The notes under the pieces: generated by a model
Told to the model about the DNA's origin: nothing
Database searches by the model: none
What the model saw: only the letters and a program-made list of their open reading frames with translations
Assembly (NCBI RefSeq): GCF_000275845.1
Contig: NW_006766984.1
Location: 1-54,552, forward strand
From: Dichomitus squalens LYAD-421 SS1
Lineage: Eukaryota > Basidiomycota > Agaricomycetes > Polyporales > Polyporaceae
Direction: 5' to 3'
DNA length: 54,552 nucleotides
Translations under genes and position numbers: made by a program
Part shown: positions 31,418 to 43,316 of the stretch, in pieces
How positions within the stretch are numbered: position 1 is the first letter of the stretch
Layout: each line of letters begins with the position of its first letter

Positions 31418-33805
31418 ATGTCCTTCTATGTGCCAGCGGCGTTACTTGTGGTCGGCGCTCTCCTCGTCCTCCTTCGCTTGTTCAACCGCGGCGGCATCAA
31501 GCATATCCGTGGCCCCCCGTCCCCGTCCTTCATTCTCGGTGAGTCGAAGTTGTTAACCTCTCCTATGTGATACACACTGACTCGCAATGCTCAGGTCATG
31601 AGGCCGCAATCGCCCATCAGGAAGAAGCGGGCACCCTAGACACGCAATGGATGAAAGAGTATGGTCCTACATGGCGAGTTCGAGGTGCCTTCGGGGTAGA
31701 GTAAATTTTGTTATGTCACATTCGCTTCAGGATTAACGCTTGGTGCAGACGGATGTTATCATGAGTGCAGATCCCAAGGTACGGCCCCGGCTGCATCACT
31801 GGCATCGAGGTGACTTGAAAGTAAGATGTTGATCGGTGTGCTCGCTACTCAGGCTATCCAGCACGTATTCCAGAAGTCAGGCTACAATTACCCGAAGAAG
31901 GAGTCCCAGAATTTCTTAGGATGGCTTCTAGCAGGTCCTGGTATAGCAGCGGTCAGAGGTGTGTACATGTGCTAGAACGTCGGCTTATTGAAACCAATGG
32001 TTGAGCAACTCGGATGCAGGTCAAGACCATCAGCGTCAGCGGAAAATAATGAACCCGGCGTTCAGCGTGCCCCAGCTCCGAAGCTTCTTGCCTCTATTCC
32101 AGCGCATTGCGACCAAGGTATGGTTCCTTGTTATGTTGTTGTAGACGTCATACTCATCCTGACTTTCCTGTATTCCAAGCTTTCGAACAAATGGAAGGGA
32201 GAGCTCGTGGCCACTGGTGAGCTCAGCCTGCTGTTAAACAAATGGCTGTCGCGTGCAACACTGGATGTGATCGGGGAAGGTAACTGTCACCCATCTCGGA
32301 CATCTCTTGTCAACACTGAAGCGCAATTTAGCGGCGTTCGATTACAACTATCATTCTCTTGATGACGGAGAACGCAGCGAGATCTCGAAAGCCTACGAGA
32401 ACATCTTGTGAGTGGCGGAAGCTACTGTCTCCTCTTCGCGAGCTGCTAATCAATTTTGTGCAGCGCGGACATGAGTTACATGCCGCCGAAGGCAGCCGTA
32501 CTGTTCCAAGCCTCTTGGGATTACATTCCGGTGCCTATCCTCAAGTTAATCAGATATCTCCCCCTCAATCCCTGGACTCGCATGAGGAAGCTTAATAACC
32601 TGTTCCGGGAGTACGGCAAGCAGATCCTCCGAGAGCAGGGTCCTGATGTGGATACGGAGAAGAAAGTCAACAGTAAGGATGTGATGAGCATTCTCAGTGA
32701 GGGTTTTACTCTAGCATTCTGTGCTGTCATGGGCACAGTGGGGCTCACGAGGGATTTTCCAGTCAAGGCGAATCATTCCGCGGACGCCAAGACTCGCCTG
32801 GATGACGAGGAGCTCTCCGCAGAGATGTTCACGCTTACCCTCGCTGGCCACGAAACCACTTCTGCTACGCTCACATTCCTCCTATACGAACTGGCGAGGC
32901 ACCCCGAGTACCAAGAGCGCATGCGTCAGGAGATCAGAGATGTTCGCGCCAAGGTGGCACAGCGTGGTGGGGCTGAATTCGCCACCGAGGATCTAGACTC
33001 CTTGACTCTCACTAACAATGCTATCAAGGCAAATTGTACTCTTATTCTGGCGAGGCTGAGGTCTCATGATTTGCCTACAGGAGACCCTCCGGTTCCATCC
33101 GATCGCCCTCGGTCTTGCTCGTGTCGCCCTCAAAGACGATGTGATTCCGCTCGCGTATCCGATCGTGTCGACGACGGGCGAGACGATCAGAGAGATACCG
33201 GTCAAGGCCGGACAGGTATTCTCTGCGTCGTTTATCGGATACCAACGGTACGTTCTCTTGTTGCATGCGTGGCATCATCATGACTCGGCATCCCGCAGCC
33301 TGACGGAAGTCTGGGGCGAGGACGCCAATGAGTGGAACCCCGACCGCTTCTTCCGGATTGACGCTGTCAAGCAGCCTGCGAATGTCGGCGTTTTCGCAAA
33401 TCTGTGAGTCCTGGCATCGATCATGATTGTCCTGTCAAGCATGCTGATCATATCCGTCCAATAGTTTGACATTCTGTGAGCACTGGCTCTTTACTTGACA
33501 CTGATACATCGTTGACCCCTACCTGTAGCTGCTGGAATCCGGGCCTGCATTGGATGGCGGTTCTCGTGCGTACCAGGGCTATCCTGTTCTCCGCCTGCCA
33601 AATTGCCTGACGTCTATGATGCTGATACAGGGTTCTGGAGATGCAAGCATTCCTGTCCGAGCTGGTGGAGAACTTTCAATTCGACCTGCCGAAGGAGAAG
33701 GTCGATATCCAGCAGGCTGTGGCCGGTATCGGCATGTTCCCTGCCATCCGTGGTAAGGCGGACCAAGGTAGCGCGATGCCGCTTCGTATCTCGCTCGCGC
33801 AGTGA
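31418..33805 (+). CDS. Cytochrome P450 monooxygenase, copy 2
   Basis: This is an ER-anchored P450 with the same exon plan as copies 1 and 3 (14 exons). It has the anchor MSFYVPAALLVVGALLVLL, the hinge GPPSPSFILG, SGYNYPKK, WLSRATLDVIGE, the I-helix AGHETTSA (near 32850), the K-helix ETLR (33081), NPDRF (near 33345) and the haem loop FSAGIRACIGWRF built from an 11-base exon and the exon at 33530. It ends MPLRISLAQ. All catalytic residues are kept. One intron is unusual: at 33029-33080 the donor reads AAG|GCAAAT, so it would be a GC-AG intron; the equivalent introns of copies 1 and 3 have GT, and a downstream GT here would bring in a stop. If not spliced efficiently this would weaken the gene. 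It is closest to copy 3 in both coding and promoter sequence. Confidence 0.86.
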
Positions 33806-34292
33806 GCGTAGGGTTTATGAGCCGCGCCGCTGGACAATGAGATGTCTTGTGTCTACGTGGATTCGGTAGTCATCCATTTGTATCTTGGACGCATCGTTAG
33901 GGAGACATGTTGACTCACTAACCAACACGGCGCCACTAGTATGGCACGTTTGGAGTGATTGAGCTGGGGCTGCTCACGTCGTCTGCCATCCACGTACAGT
34001 GGCACCGCATCTGAATGTCCCCTATCTCTCACAAAGTTGCCGCTGGGGATGCCCATCAACACAACACAATGATTAAGCGGAGACGTTTCCTGTCGTTACT
34101 GCGGCTGAGGGTCGCAAAATAACGACATAATCATGTCGACATCTCGAAGACACTTCTAGTGAAATTCTAGCATACTTTCACCCGAGATGTGAAAGCACGT
34201 AAGTTCTCCTTGAAGAAACTCGTGTGTCCGGAATACAAGGGTATAAGCATAAATATCGGTATGAGCGGGAGCCAACTTCTGCCTCAGACGCC
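33806..34292. other. 3' flanks between convergent genes
   Basis: This spacer lies between the P450 copy 2 stop and the SCYL1-like stop. Nothing beyond probable 3' untranslated regions is seen; AAATATCGG and ACAAAATAACGACATAATCATG are AT-rich patches that could hold polyadenylation sites. Confidence 0.35.
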
Positions 34293-37200
34293 TCACGACT
34301 TAGCCTTCTTTTGCTCTTTCAGGGCAGCAATACGCTATAGGATGAAATCAGCAAGGTGTAACAATTCCGAATGAAGCAGTGGCTCACTTGTTTTCTCTCC
34401 TCCTTCCGCCTCGCCATCTCCGCTGCCTTCTCCTCCTTAGACATCCCGGCCGTGCTTGGGGCGGAGGGCCCGGCTGGGGATGCCGCGTCGGCTTTGCCAC
34501 TGTCTGATGGTGTTATAGAGCGTGCAGCGGAAGCTGGTCGAGGGCTTGTTAGTGGTGAAACCATGCGCGGAGCTGTTGAGAGACGGGGTTGCGGCGCTAC
34601 TAGCGGTTTAGGTGGCGGGGCGGCCGGCGCTGGAGCTGACCATGGGTCTAGGAGTCGGTGCATCAGCTCCTAGTCACGATATTACTGTGTAGGGAGGTTG
34701 GATATACCTGGGGAGCGCACGTTTCCAAAACCGAAATCAGTCGGTTCTGAAGCCGTCGCGAGCGGGGCCGTCTCAAACGCACCTACCAGAATCAGGACGC
34801 TTAGTACGCTTTCCTTTGAAATGTCCGTCAAAGAAAGACAAACTTACTCCAGTCGTCTTCGTCCGCGTTGACGTCCATTAGATCGTCATTCCCCCAGGGA
34901 TTCGTAGCCGTACTCGTCGAAGCGTCGAGCTCCGCCGCAGCTTCCTCCGCCCAGTCCGACGCGCTTGACACGCTCGCGGGCACCTTCGTCGCCCCAAGTT
35001 GCATCCCCTTGCCTTTGCTCGCAGACGTCAGCGCCCGCGTCGGCCCCGTAACGCTCGACAGAGTCGGCGTCAACGGCATCCCGACTGGGCCTCCCCTAAA
35101 GCCACTAAGAGTCGAGGTCGAGCTGGGGTTAGGGGCGCTACCGACGTTCGCGGCGGGAGCGGACGTCGGACGATCGATGGATGTCCCAATGGTCGAAGCG
35201 ACGGAGGACTGAAGCGTGCCAGAGGCGAGCTGTTTGCCGAGGGAGGAAATTGCCCAACCTGCGAGGGCACCCGCGGCGCCTGCAGCGCTGTTGACAAGGG
35301 CGTTGGGAGAGCTACCGTTGATCTGTACTTGGGGCATTTCGTTTTCGATGGTTGGGACTGTTTCGGGCTGTGGGGAGGCATCGGTGAGGAGGGAGAAGAT
35401 GTGATGGGAGTGGGGAGGGAGGCATACCATTGTCGCGGCGTGTTCTTCAAGTTTCTTGACGAAGAGCTCCATGGCCTTGAATGCTTGGTCGCGTACCAGC
35501 CTGGGAGCTGGTCATCAGATCCACGTTCGACCCAAGGGAGAGTTAGACGACACACTTTTCCTTATCGACCAAAGTGAACGACATATTGGGGATGACTTTC
35601 GACGCAACGTCTTCGATGTCGAAGCAGTCAATCGTCGCCATGAAGGCCATGAGACCGGCGACGCGTGCATGGACGAACGGATCCTTGAGCGCGCGAGCGA
35701 ACGCGGGGACGAGCACTTTACGCTTCGTGTTGTAGCCTAAAGATGGACCGAGACGCCCGATGAGGATACACGTGTTGGTGCGGATGGATGCTTCGGGGTC
35801 GGCTTGCATGCGTGCGAGGTGTCGAAGGAGATCATTGTTCATGATGCGCTCGTTGAACTGATCAGAGATGAGCATATGCAGCATGAACACCTGAATCAGA
35901 GAGCTGACTTTATCGGAAAGGAGTATAATGGACTTGATGGTTGCTTCGCGGATGATAGCGACAGTATCTCCAAAGCCGGTTTGCTACATAATTCTTATAC
36001 AATCAGCCCCCCTTCGCATGCAGCCAGATAGGGCGACTCACGAGATTGGGCCAGATCTTGTCGCTGACGGTCTTCTTGTCTAGTTTGTCCGCGTACTCAG
36101 GCAGATGTTCAAGCAAGACCATTCGTATGCCTCGATCAGGGCTGGCGTACAGCTTCACTAGATGCGATAAGATCACGGACGAGTAGTCTTCTGGAGGCAC
36201 GTTCTTGCCGAACTGCAGAACAAGGGGTACGATGCTGGCCGCAGATGCTCCACCGAACTCGAGTGCGGAGACGAGAGCCGGGAGGACTTTGTAGGAAGCG
36301 AACTCAGAGGGGAATGATGACGCAGACTCTTTCAGGGACCTGAAGTGGTATACTCAGTCTACGTTCGGAGTGCCAAAGTAGACAGACTTACCTGAGAAGA
36401 GTCGCCTTCTCCGACTCGCTTGCGAGATTGAAGTTGTCCAAGCCCGCGCAGACGATCACGAGACGATTTGTCGCAAAGAATCCCGAGCCTTCTCCTGCTG
36501 TCTGCGACATCCCCAGGTCCAGGAAGTGAGCAGGGGACAAGCGGGCTTTCGGATTGGGGTTAAGCAGTTTCTTATATGAGGGGAAGATAGATATCGGGAT
36601 CTCCCCGCGTGATGCTGCAGTTGGTGGAGGGTGAGGTGGTTGTGCCGTTGCGGGTACTGGCTGGTTCGGGTTGAATGCAAAGTGGATGAGAAGGCCCAGG
36701 CCGTATGCGTCCGCTGCGGATATAGGCAATCTAGCCTGTAGTTAGCTACAGCCGCCCACAGATTGTCGTCAAGCATTACTCTTTGAGAGAGGAGTAGCCT
36801 CCTTTCTTGACCTCTGGTGGCGAGTACATCGACGCGTCGGGAAGCATCCCACCCAAGCTCTGAGAAGGGAATATCTCGATTATCATTCGGAGACCGACAC
36901 AAGCGTACATACAGCAACGTACATAGAGAACAGCGGCATCGTCCTTGGGATTGCTCAAGACATCAAACCCTCCCAATTTCCATTCTCCGGAGGCCGAAAT
37001 GAAGATAGAATCCACGCGGACATTACCATGGGTAGACGATGCAGAATCGTTCAAGAAAGTCAAAGCTACCTGGGTTATTATCAGCGCATTGATTGAAGGG
37101 TCTGTGCAGGGTTGCAACGCACCGAGACACGGTGGAGACCCCAGATGAGCCAGGCCTCCCTCTCTTGAGCACTCTTCGACTGCCATTCAGTGATAGCAGG

Positions 37201-37595
37201 TCCTAGAGGTCGTACGCGCTCCGTCATAATATGAATGGTGGCATCTGTCTCCACGACCTCCATAAACTTGAGGACATCCGGATGCCGGATTGTTCGCAAC
37301 TTGCGAAGTGCATTCTTGGCAAGTGGTAGGAGGTTCTTCTTCGCAGGCGTGTTTGCTTCGAACTCGAAGACAGAAACTGGCAAGCTATCGTCCTAGCACA
37401 GCAAATCATGTCGATATGAGCGAGGAAGACATAGAAGCAGAACATCCTCACTCGTTTCGTGCCATCGTACAAGGACCATACTGTCCTGTTCTCGAAAGAT
37501 GCAATCTTGGGGCCAAGCGAAAACGGTAAGTTTAATCCAGATTTCTGAACAAGTGTCGAGACAGCAGCAGATCCGAGCGTCCTCAGATAGTCCAT
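34293..37595 (-). CDS. SCY1-like pseudokinase (SCYL1/Cex1 family)
   Basis: Proteins of this family have an inactive kinase domain, HEAT repeats and a coiled-coil tail. They act in COPI/Golgi trafficking and, in yeast (Cex1), in tRNA export. The start is MDYLRTLGSAAVSTLVQKSG at 37595. The kinase-like domain lacks the usual residues: no VAIK lysine (VSVFEFEAN instead), no HRD (THGNVRVDSI) and GGFDV in place of DFG. HEAT repeats follow, including RNPDRGIRMVLLEHLPEYA-like SPDRGIRMVLLEHLPEYA, RNTCILIGRLGP-like IRTNTCILIGRLGPSLGYNT, and KDPFVHARVAGLMAFMAT. Then comes a Ser/Ala/Pro-rich linker with NPWGNDDLMD and a C-terminal basic coiled coil EEKAAEMARRKEERKQ-RIAALKEQKKAKS. Introns are short GT-AG. 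It is transcribed divergently from the Ser/Pro-rich gene with a 252-base gap, so the promoter region is shared. Confidence 0.88.
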
Positions 37596-37847
37596 CCCAG
37601 ACTACCACCCAGGAGACTTTCGATGGAGACAGGAAAGATGGAGACAAGGAAAGAGGACAGAACTGGCGCGCGGCGGGGATCTACCCGCGGCGCCTACGTG
37701 TACTACCATCGGGCGTCCCAATGGGCGCTTGGAAGTCTTATGGGCGTCTACTGACGCGTGTGGCGACGACGGTGGGCGCCCTCCTTGTTCACCATCAACC
37801 GCGTCCCGCCCCGTCTGTTTGACGTTGCGCTCGTCGTCGGGGACGAC
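37596..37847. promoter_or_regulatory. Compact divergent promoter region
   Basis: Only 252 bases separate the two start codons. GGGCGTCCCAATGGGCGCT near 37713 and GGGCGT near 37741 recur, and GGTGGGCGCCC lies near 37770. No TATA box is seen, which is usual for housekeeping genes. Confidence 0.35.
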
Positions 37848-40800
37848 ATGGACGCATCTCCACCTCTCTCGATTCCCCGCCTTCGCTTGCCTAGGTACTC
37901 TCCACAGCACAGCGACCAAGCCCTTACCCCGGTCGCTGGTCCATCTCACCGCCTCGACCGCGATCATCTCCACGCCTCTGATGACGACGAGGATGCAGAG
38001 TCTACGCCACGCATGTCGGCAGCAGCGATACCAGACAAACAGTCTCCCCGCTCGGCTGCGTCCCCCGGGCTCCCTGCGTCGAACCCAACTGCACGTCTTC
38101 GGGCTCTCTTAGCTCGCGTTCCGAACTCGCCCAACGCTCATGCTTCCTCTTCCCGGCCGCCCATCACACTTCCCTCGAGCTCGGAGCCTGAATCCGACTT
38201 CGAACCACCGCATTCCATCCGGATCTCATCCAGCATCGCACGGGACAGCTTGAAGGAGCTATTCTCTAACGCGCTGCGCGAACCTGGAAACACCCCGCGT
38301 AAGGCTGGGCGGCCACGGAGGAATAGCATTGACGCGAGCGAGGTTGAGACGAGCATGAGCGTAGAAGAGGAGCGCGCGAAGTACAAGGCGAGGCGACGCA
38401 CGCTCAGTGATGAGGAAGCGGAGAAGTCGAGTGAGTTAAGTTGGATGTGTTATTCCCCTCGCGTGCCTGACTTGAGACGTTCGAACGCACTGAAGCTTCA
38501 GGACGGTCGACGCGTTCTCCTGCTGCCTCCGCTTTCGACGCGCTCCGACAACGCCTCAATCAATCCACGTCGGCCATGCCTTCTCTATCGCACGACCGTA
38601 CGTCTGCTCCACCTCTCGACGCGTCCTCTTCAACCAACCAAGCTTCTAGAAATGGTCATGGACATGTCTATGCCTCCTCCGAACTCGAGTACGGATACCG
38701 CCATGCAGCCTGGTGCTCCTGCCGATCAGTCCTCCGATACGCCACCTCGCGCCACCAGCACGCCTATGCGTACTTTCCAAATGTCTGCGAACATCACGAA
38801 CATCAATATACACTCTAGTGAGTGCCTGCTTCTAGACAAGATCGTCCTCTTCTTGCGTTTCTTGGTTGCCGCACTTGACAATGGCGTGTAGTCTTGCATC
38901 GTGACTGCGCTCACGTGTCAATCGCTTGCATATCCTCTCTGCGCGTAGTCAGTCGTAAGCGAGTGGTGGCAGCGCGCATCACAGCTCTTGTTCTAAGCGC
39001 GCGTCCTTGTCGTGATTGGTGCGGAAGGGGTGGTGTGCTCAAAGCTGAGTGGCATATGGACTACGCCAGGGCTCGCAAGAGAGACAGACGCAGAGTACAG
39101 AAGTACGCGCTCGACAAATGGAAATTAGCGGGGGGGGGACCTTTTGGGTGTTGACTACCAGCTAGATTATCATCCCCTGTCGCGGCGAGGGAGGGCCTTT
39201 GCAAAGTGAGCTGAATCTCAAGAATCGAGCGGCTCTGAAAACGAACAGGGTCATAAATGGGGGCGTTGCAGAATTTATTGGCGTGCGGTTTTGGGCTCCT
39301 TTGATCGATGAAGCTCGTGGTCCTATTCTTCATCACGCTGTGTTTTATGCCCATTACAGTTACAGTTGCATTTGATGTCCCTTGCCCTTGTGTTTTATGC
39401 CCCTTGCAGTTCGTCGCGATTACTGTCTTTTCGGACATCATCAAACGTCATAGACAGATTGCTTACTGCTGTTCTAGATCTTATGGACCAAGATTCTGAA
39501 ATGCAGCATGCGTTGCAAGACATGGATAGCTACGAAAGCGGTCGCGTTTCCAGGCATAGGCACAGCACGCCGTCACTTGATTCGCTCAAAAATCCCGTCG
39601 GTCCAACTCCACGACCGCAACCTCATCAGGCTTCTCCACGACCACTATCGTGGAGTTCCCATTCGAGGTCGCATTCAACGCACAACCTCCCGCAACCGCC
39701 GCCACCTCGTCGAGGGAGCGAAGACTATGACACATCCTGTACGTTTTTGAACGCGCTCGCGCGACATGCTTCTGACCTTGCGCCACAGCTTCCCGGGCAA
39801 GTTCCTCAATGTCTGGTGCTGATTGTCAGTTTGTGGACATGACATCGTAGTGAGCATAGTCTGATTTCTCTGCAGATCGCGAGCGGACCAACGATCCTAA
39901 GCGTGAGCAACTACACGATCGCGAGCGCGGCTGGAACTCTCCAGTGCCAAAGTTGCCGAAGCCCTCTGGAAAGCATGACCTCAGTCACCGCCACTCGTCG
40001 GGTTCGCTGAGGTATGGCCATGCTAGCCCTGGACCTCGATTATCACGGAAGAGTAGCGCTGCATCGTTGGCGAGCGTTTCGAACACTGATGGTCCGGGGT
40101 CGTCGAGGGCGTCTTCTCGGGCGAGCTCCGTGGCGTCACGGGCGGATTGTGAGTTCATTATACCTCGTGGGGAGCCGCTCGCTGACTGGTGGGGTACAGA
40201 CAAGGAGCGTATGGCAGAGTTTGAGCAGGAGCGTAACAAGGAGCGGGAACGGGAATGGAACCGACCACATCAGAAGCTCTCGCGATCGTCGTCAAGTCTC
40301 AGCCTCAACAAGAGCGAGCGTGTCCGGACCACCAGCATACCATCGCGCCCAGACTCCGCAGCGTCGTACCTATCTCCTGTGGCGCGGACGCCCTTGCATC
40401 GGCATGGGTCTTCGAACTCGCTCTCTAGTTCGAGACCGAGCTCGCCAGCGACGTCTATATCCGCCCATGATGTCGAGGAGGTGATCGAGCACGAGTTCGA
40501 ACACCAACGCGAGCGCAACTGGAACGCACCTCGGCCGGACTGGAGCAACCCGCTGTATCACCGGCGGTCACTGTCACCCTTACCACGATCCCGCCCAGGT
40601 TCTCCAACCACTACCCCGCCACATCCGCCAATCAAGTCCACGACGACGTCACGTAGTCGTGCGAACAGCACTACTCACAGGGACGGTCTCAGTGTCCCGT
40701 CCTCGGTTCCGCGAAGCAAGTCTCCTATACCAGGAGACAGGCATCCACGACCCAGGTCGCCGTTGCCGCGGGCGCTTACAGACAAGTCGCCATCGTCACA

Positions 40801-43316
40801 CGCACGTCCAAAATCACCTGTGCCGCCTACGCCCCCCCTTGAGAAGAACGAGCCCACCCAGTCTACTCCGGCTTTCCGTTCGCGATTTGGCTGGTCGTTC
40901 CCTCAGCACAAGGTCCAGCTTCCACCACTGGAGCTCGACCAGGACTCGCCTGAGAAGTCTGCGCCACGGCCGTCGAGCCGAGCATCGCTCTCCGCTACTG
41001 CGTCTACTCCTAGTCATATTCCAGTCCGATCCCCCAGGAAGAGCCTGCATAGTTCGACACCATCTGCGGCCAACGTATCCGATAAGAAGAAAAGTCATAG
41101 GAGAAGCGTGACTGAATTCAGCGAATCCATTGGGGCTTTGCCACCACGTATAGAGATTAGCAGCGACGATGTTGGCGATGAGCTGCCTCCAGTACCCATT
41201 GTGAATGGCAATGACGACTTGGCTTCTGGTGAGCAATCCCACTACTTAGCTGCCGTAGAGGCGCTCACGTCGTGGCATTTCAGCGAGCGAAGACGAGTCC
41301 AAAATCGCCACGGGTACCCCCACTGCGAAACCCAGGCCACTACCACCTCCCGAGATTACGACAACGTCTGCAACTGAACCACCAACTCACGTCATCCCCA
41401 ATGGACACCCATTACCAGTGCAGATCGCGCAACCACAGCCGCGACCGGAGTCCCCTCTTGTGTCACCCCCTCTCACACCGCCCGGCGCAGATTCCCAGCC
41501 CATCTTCAACTTGCAGACCCCGCCACGGCGACCGCAGTTCCACACGCCTAGACAGGAGTTCGAGACCCCGCCCCCGCCTCGGGGTATGCCCGACCTTCCA
41601 GGCCCTCCCTCGTCTGAGGACGAGAGGGAGGAGCACACACCGCTGATGCAAAGCCGAGATGTTCAAGGCGATCTTACCGCGATGAAGACGCCACGCCCAC
41701 CTGGCGCCTGGTTGATGACCCCTGCGCCATCCCGACAATTCATCAGTGAGCCAGAGGAGGCGGAGCGCTCCTCGGACACAGCTCCCCCTGAGGCCAATTC
41801 GTCAGCTGACAGCGGACTGGCAACTCCACCGTTAACTCTCTCCCGGGCACAGACGTTCCCGCTCCAGACGCCGGCGCCGCCCGGAGGCTGGGTTGCTACT
41901 CCAGCACCGGCCACTGCATCGCGTAGGCGGGGGAGCTTGTTGAAGGTCCGTTTTGACCTAGAGTCCGAGACTGCGTCGGAGGGTGCTGCTCCGTCTGCGG
42001 AAGACGGGAGCATGGGGTCGGAAGCGGACCCCCGTCAGCAGCCTGCAGGCGCGGACGCCTCTGGGCAACTGCTCAATGGCACTGGCAATGGGGATGCATC
42101 AGCGGCATCTAGTGTAGAGCCCACAGAGTCGTCGGTCGAGCCTCCTCCCACGCCCCCATCCTTGCGTGAGCGTATTCGCAAGAAGTCACCCAGCATTAGG
42201 ATATTGGATGCGTACGGACGAGAGCACGTCGAAACTGAACCTGTCGCGCAAAGCGAAAGTGTCCCAGATCCTACGGAAGTGCCGCCCCCCGATCCTCGAC
42301 AACAACGATCGTCAACTCCTCCCATCCCACGCAAAGATGGTCTCATGAATTCGGTCGCCACTCCACGTAATAGGAGCGGAGTGCGTGTTGTCGATGCCAT
42401 GGGGCGGGAGATCGAGGAAGACGATTCGCTGCCTTTGGTAGACGACGAGTCCATCCTCAGCAACACGCCTCTGTCCCACAACGAGGCGCTGACTCGGATG
42501 CGCGATACGCTGTCGAGCATGAAGCAGGAGCTGAGCGACGCTGACAGGTACGCGGTCCCGCCCGCGGCCGAGAAGGTATTTTTCGTCTAATTGTGGCTTA
42601 GCAGGTCCACCGACAAAGCCGTTTTTGACAAACGCACCTATGCTGCTTTGCAGGAGCAATGTCGCAATGCGCAACTCACTCGGAGCAAGATAGCGAAGTC
42701 GCTTCAGGTGGCGCAGAGCGCGGAGAGCAAGTTTGTAAATCACGCACTGTTCCGGACCAAAATTGGCAACGAGACGAGCGCGCTGCTGGTGAGCTTCGTG
42801 ATTTTGGCATCATAGTGTGTGCAGGAGGATCCTGAGAATCGTCGTGATTTGCACAGCCCACAGACGATGCTGAGGTGCGACTTGGGTGGAGCCTCCTCAC
42901 CTGGCGCTCCCTTGCTTGCTTGATTCTTGTGCAGTTATTGCTGCTAGCCATCATGTACCGGTACGTTCCCCACAGTTCTCTTGAATTCATGATCTTTGGC
43001 CGATACTGAGATTGCATCCGCCAGGTACGCCCATGTCCAGGCGAAGAAGATCTTCCTGACGACATATTACGACTCATTCAACCCGGATCTCTACATTTAC
43101 CTCCTCAAACCCGATACCACCAACTACTTGATACCCACATGCCCTTCATGGTCTATATTCTCGGTCTTCGGCAGCCTGCAGCGCGCCAGTTGGAGAGGTG
43201 TCTTTGCCGACGCATGGGAGAGCGCGAGCTGCGCCTTCTCATCTCATCTACAGTTGACCTGGGCCGGATGGCATCACGCTCAGGACACCGTCCCACGCAC
43301 CTGGCCACCAACATGA
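37848..43316 (+). CDS. Large Ser/Pro-rich protein with repeated RERxWN motifs, unknown function
   Basis: I do not recognise a characterised family. The N-terminal part (from MDASPPLSIP) has LRALLARVP, SLKELFSNALREPG and a basic stretch RRRTLSDEEAEKS. It then joins, across an unusually long intron (38818-39477), NINIHS to NLMDQDSEMQHALQDMDSYE. Three spaced repeats follow: DRERGWNSPVPK, EREREWNRPHQK and QRERNWNAPRPD. Low-complexity Ser/Pro/Arg tracts lead to two copies of another motif, IRILDAYGREHVE and VRVVDAMGREIEE, then a predicted helix LSHNEALTRMRDTLSSMKQE. The C-terminus has AELLLLAIMYRYAHVQAKKI and TTYYDSFNPDLYIYLL, stopping at 43316. For the C-terminal splice to stay open, the exon after 42788 must be the short PTDDAE exon. 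Most of it is probably disordered with a conserved C-terminal domain. The two halves could be two genes (second start at 39482); phase and content favour one. Confidence 0.62.

Noticed and set aside
42540..42990. Apparent stop near the C-terminus of the Ser/Pro-rich gene
   Set aside because: Choosing the acceptor before CCCACAGACGATGCTGAG gives a short PTDDAE exon and keeps the frame into the conserved C-terminus.
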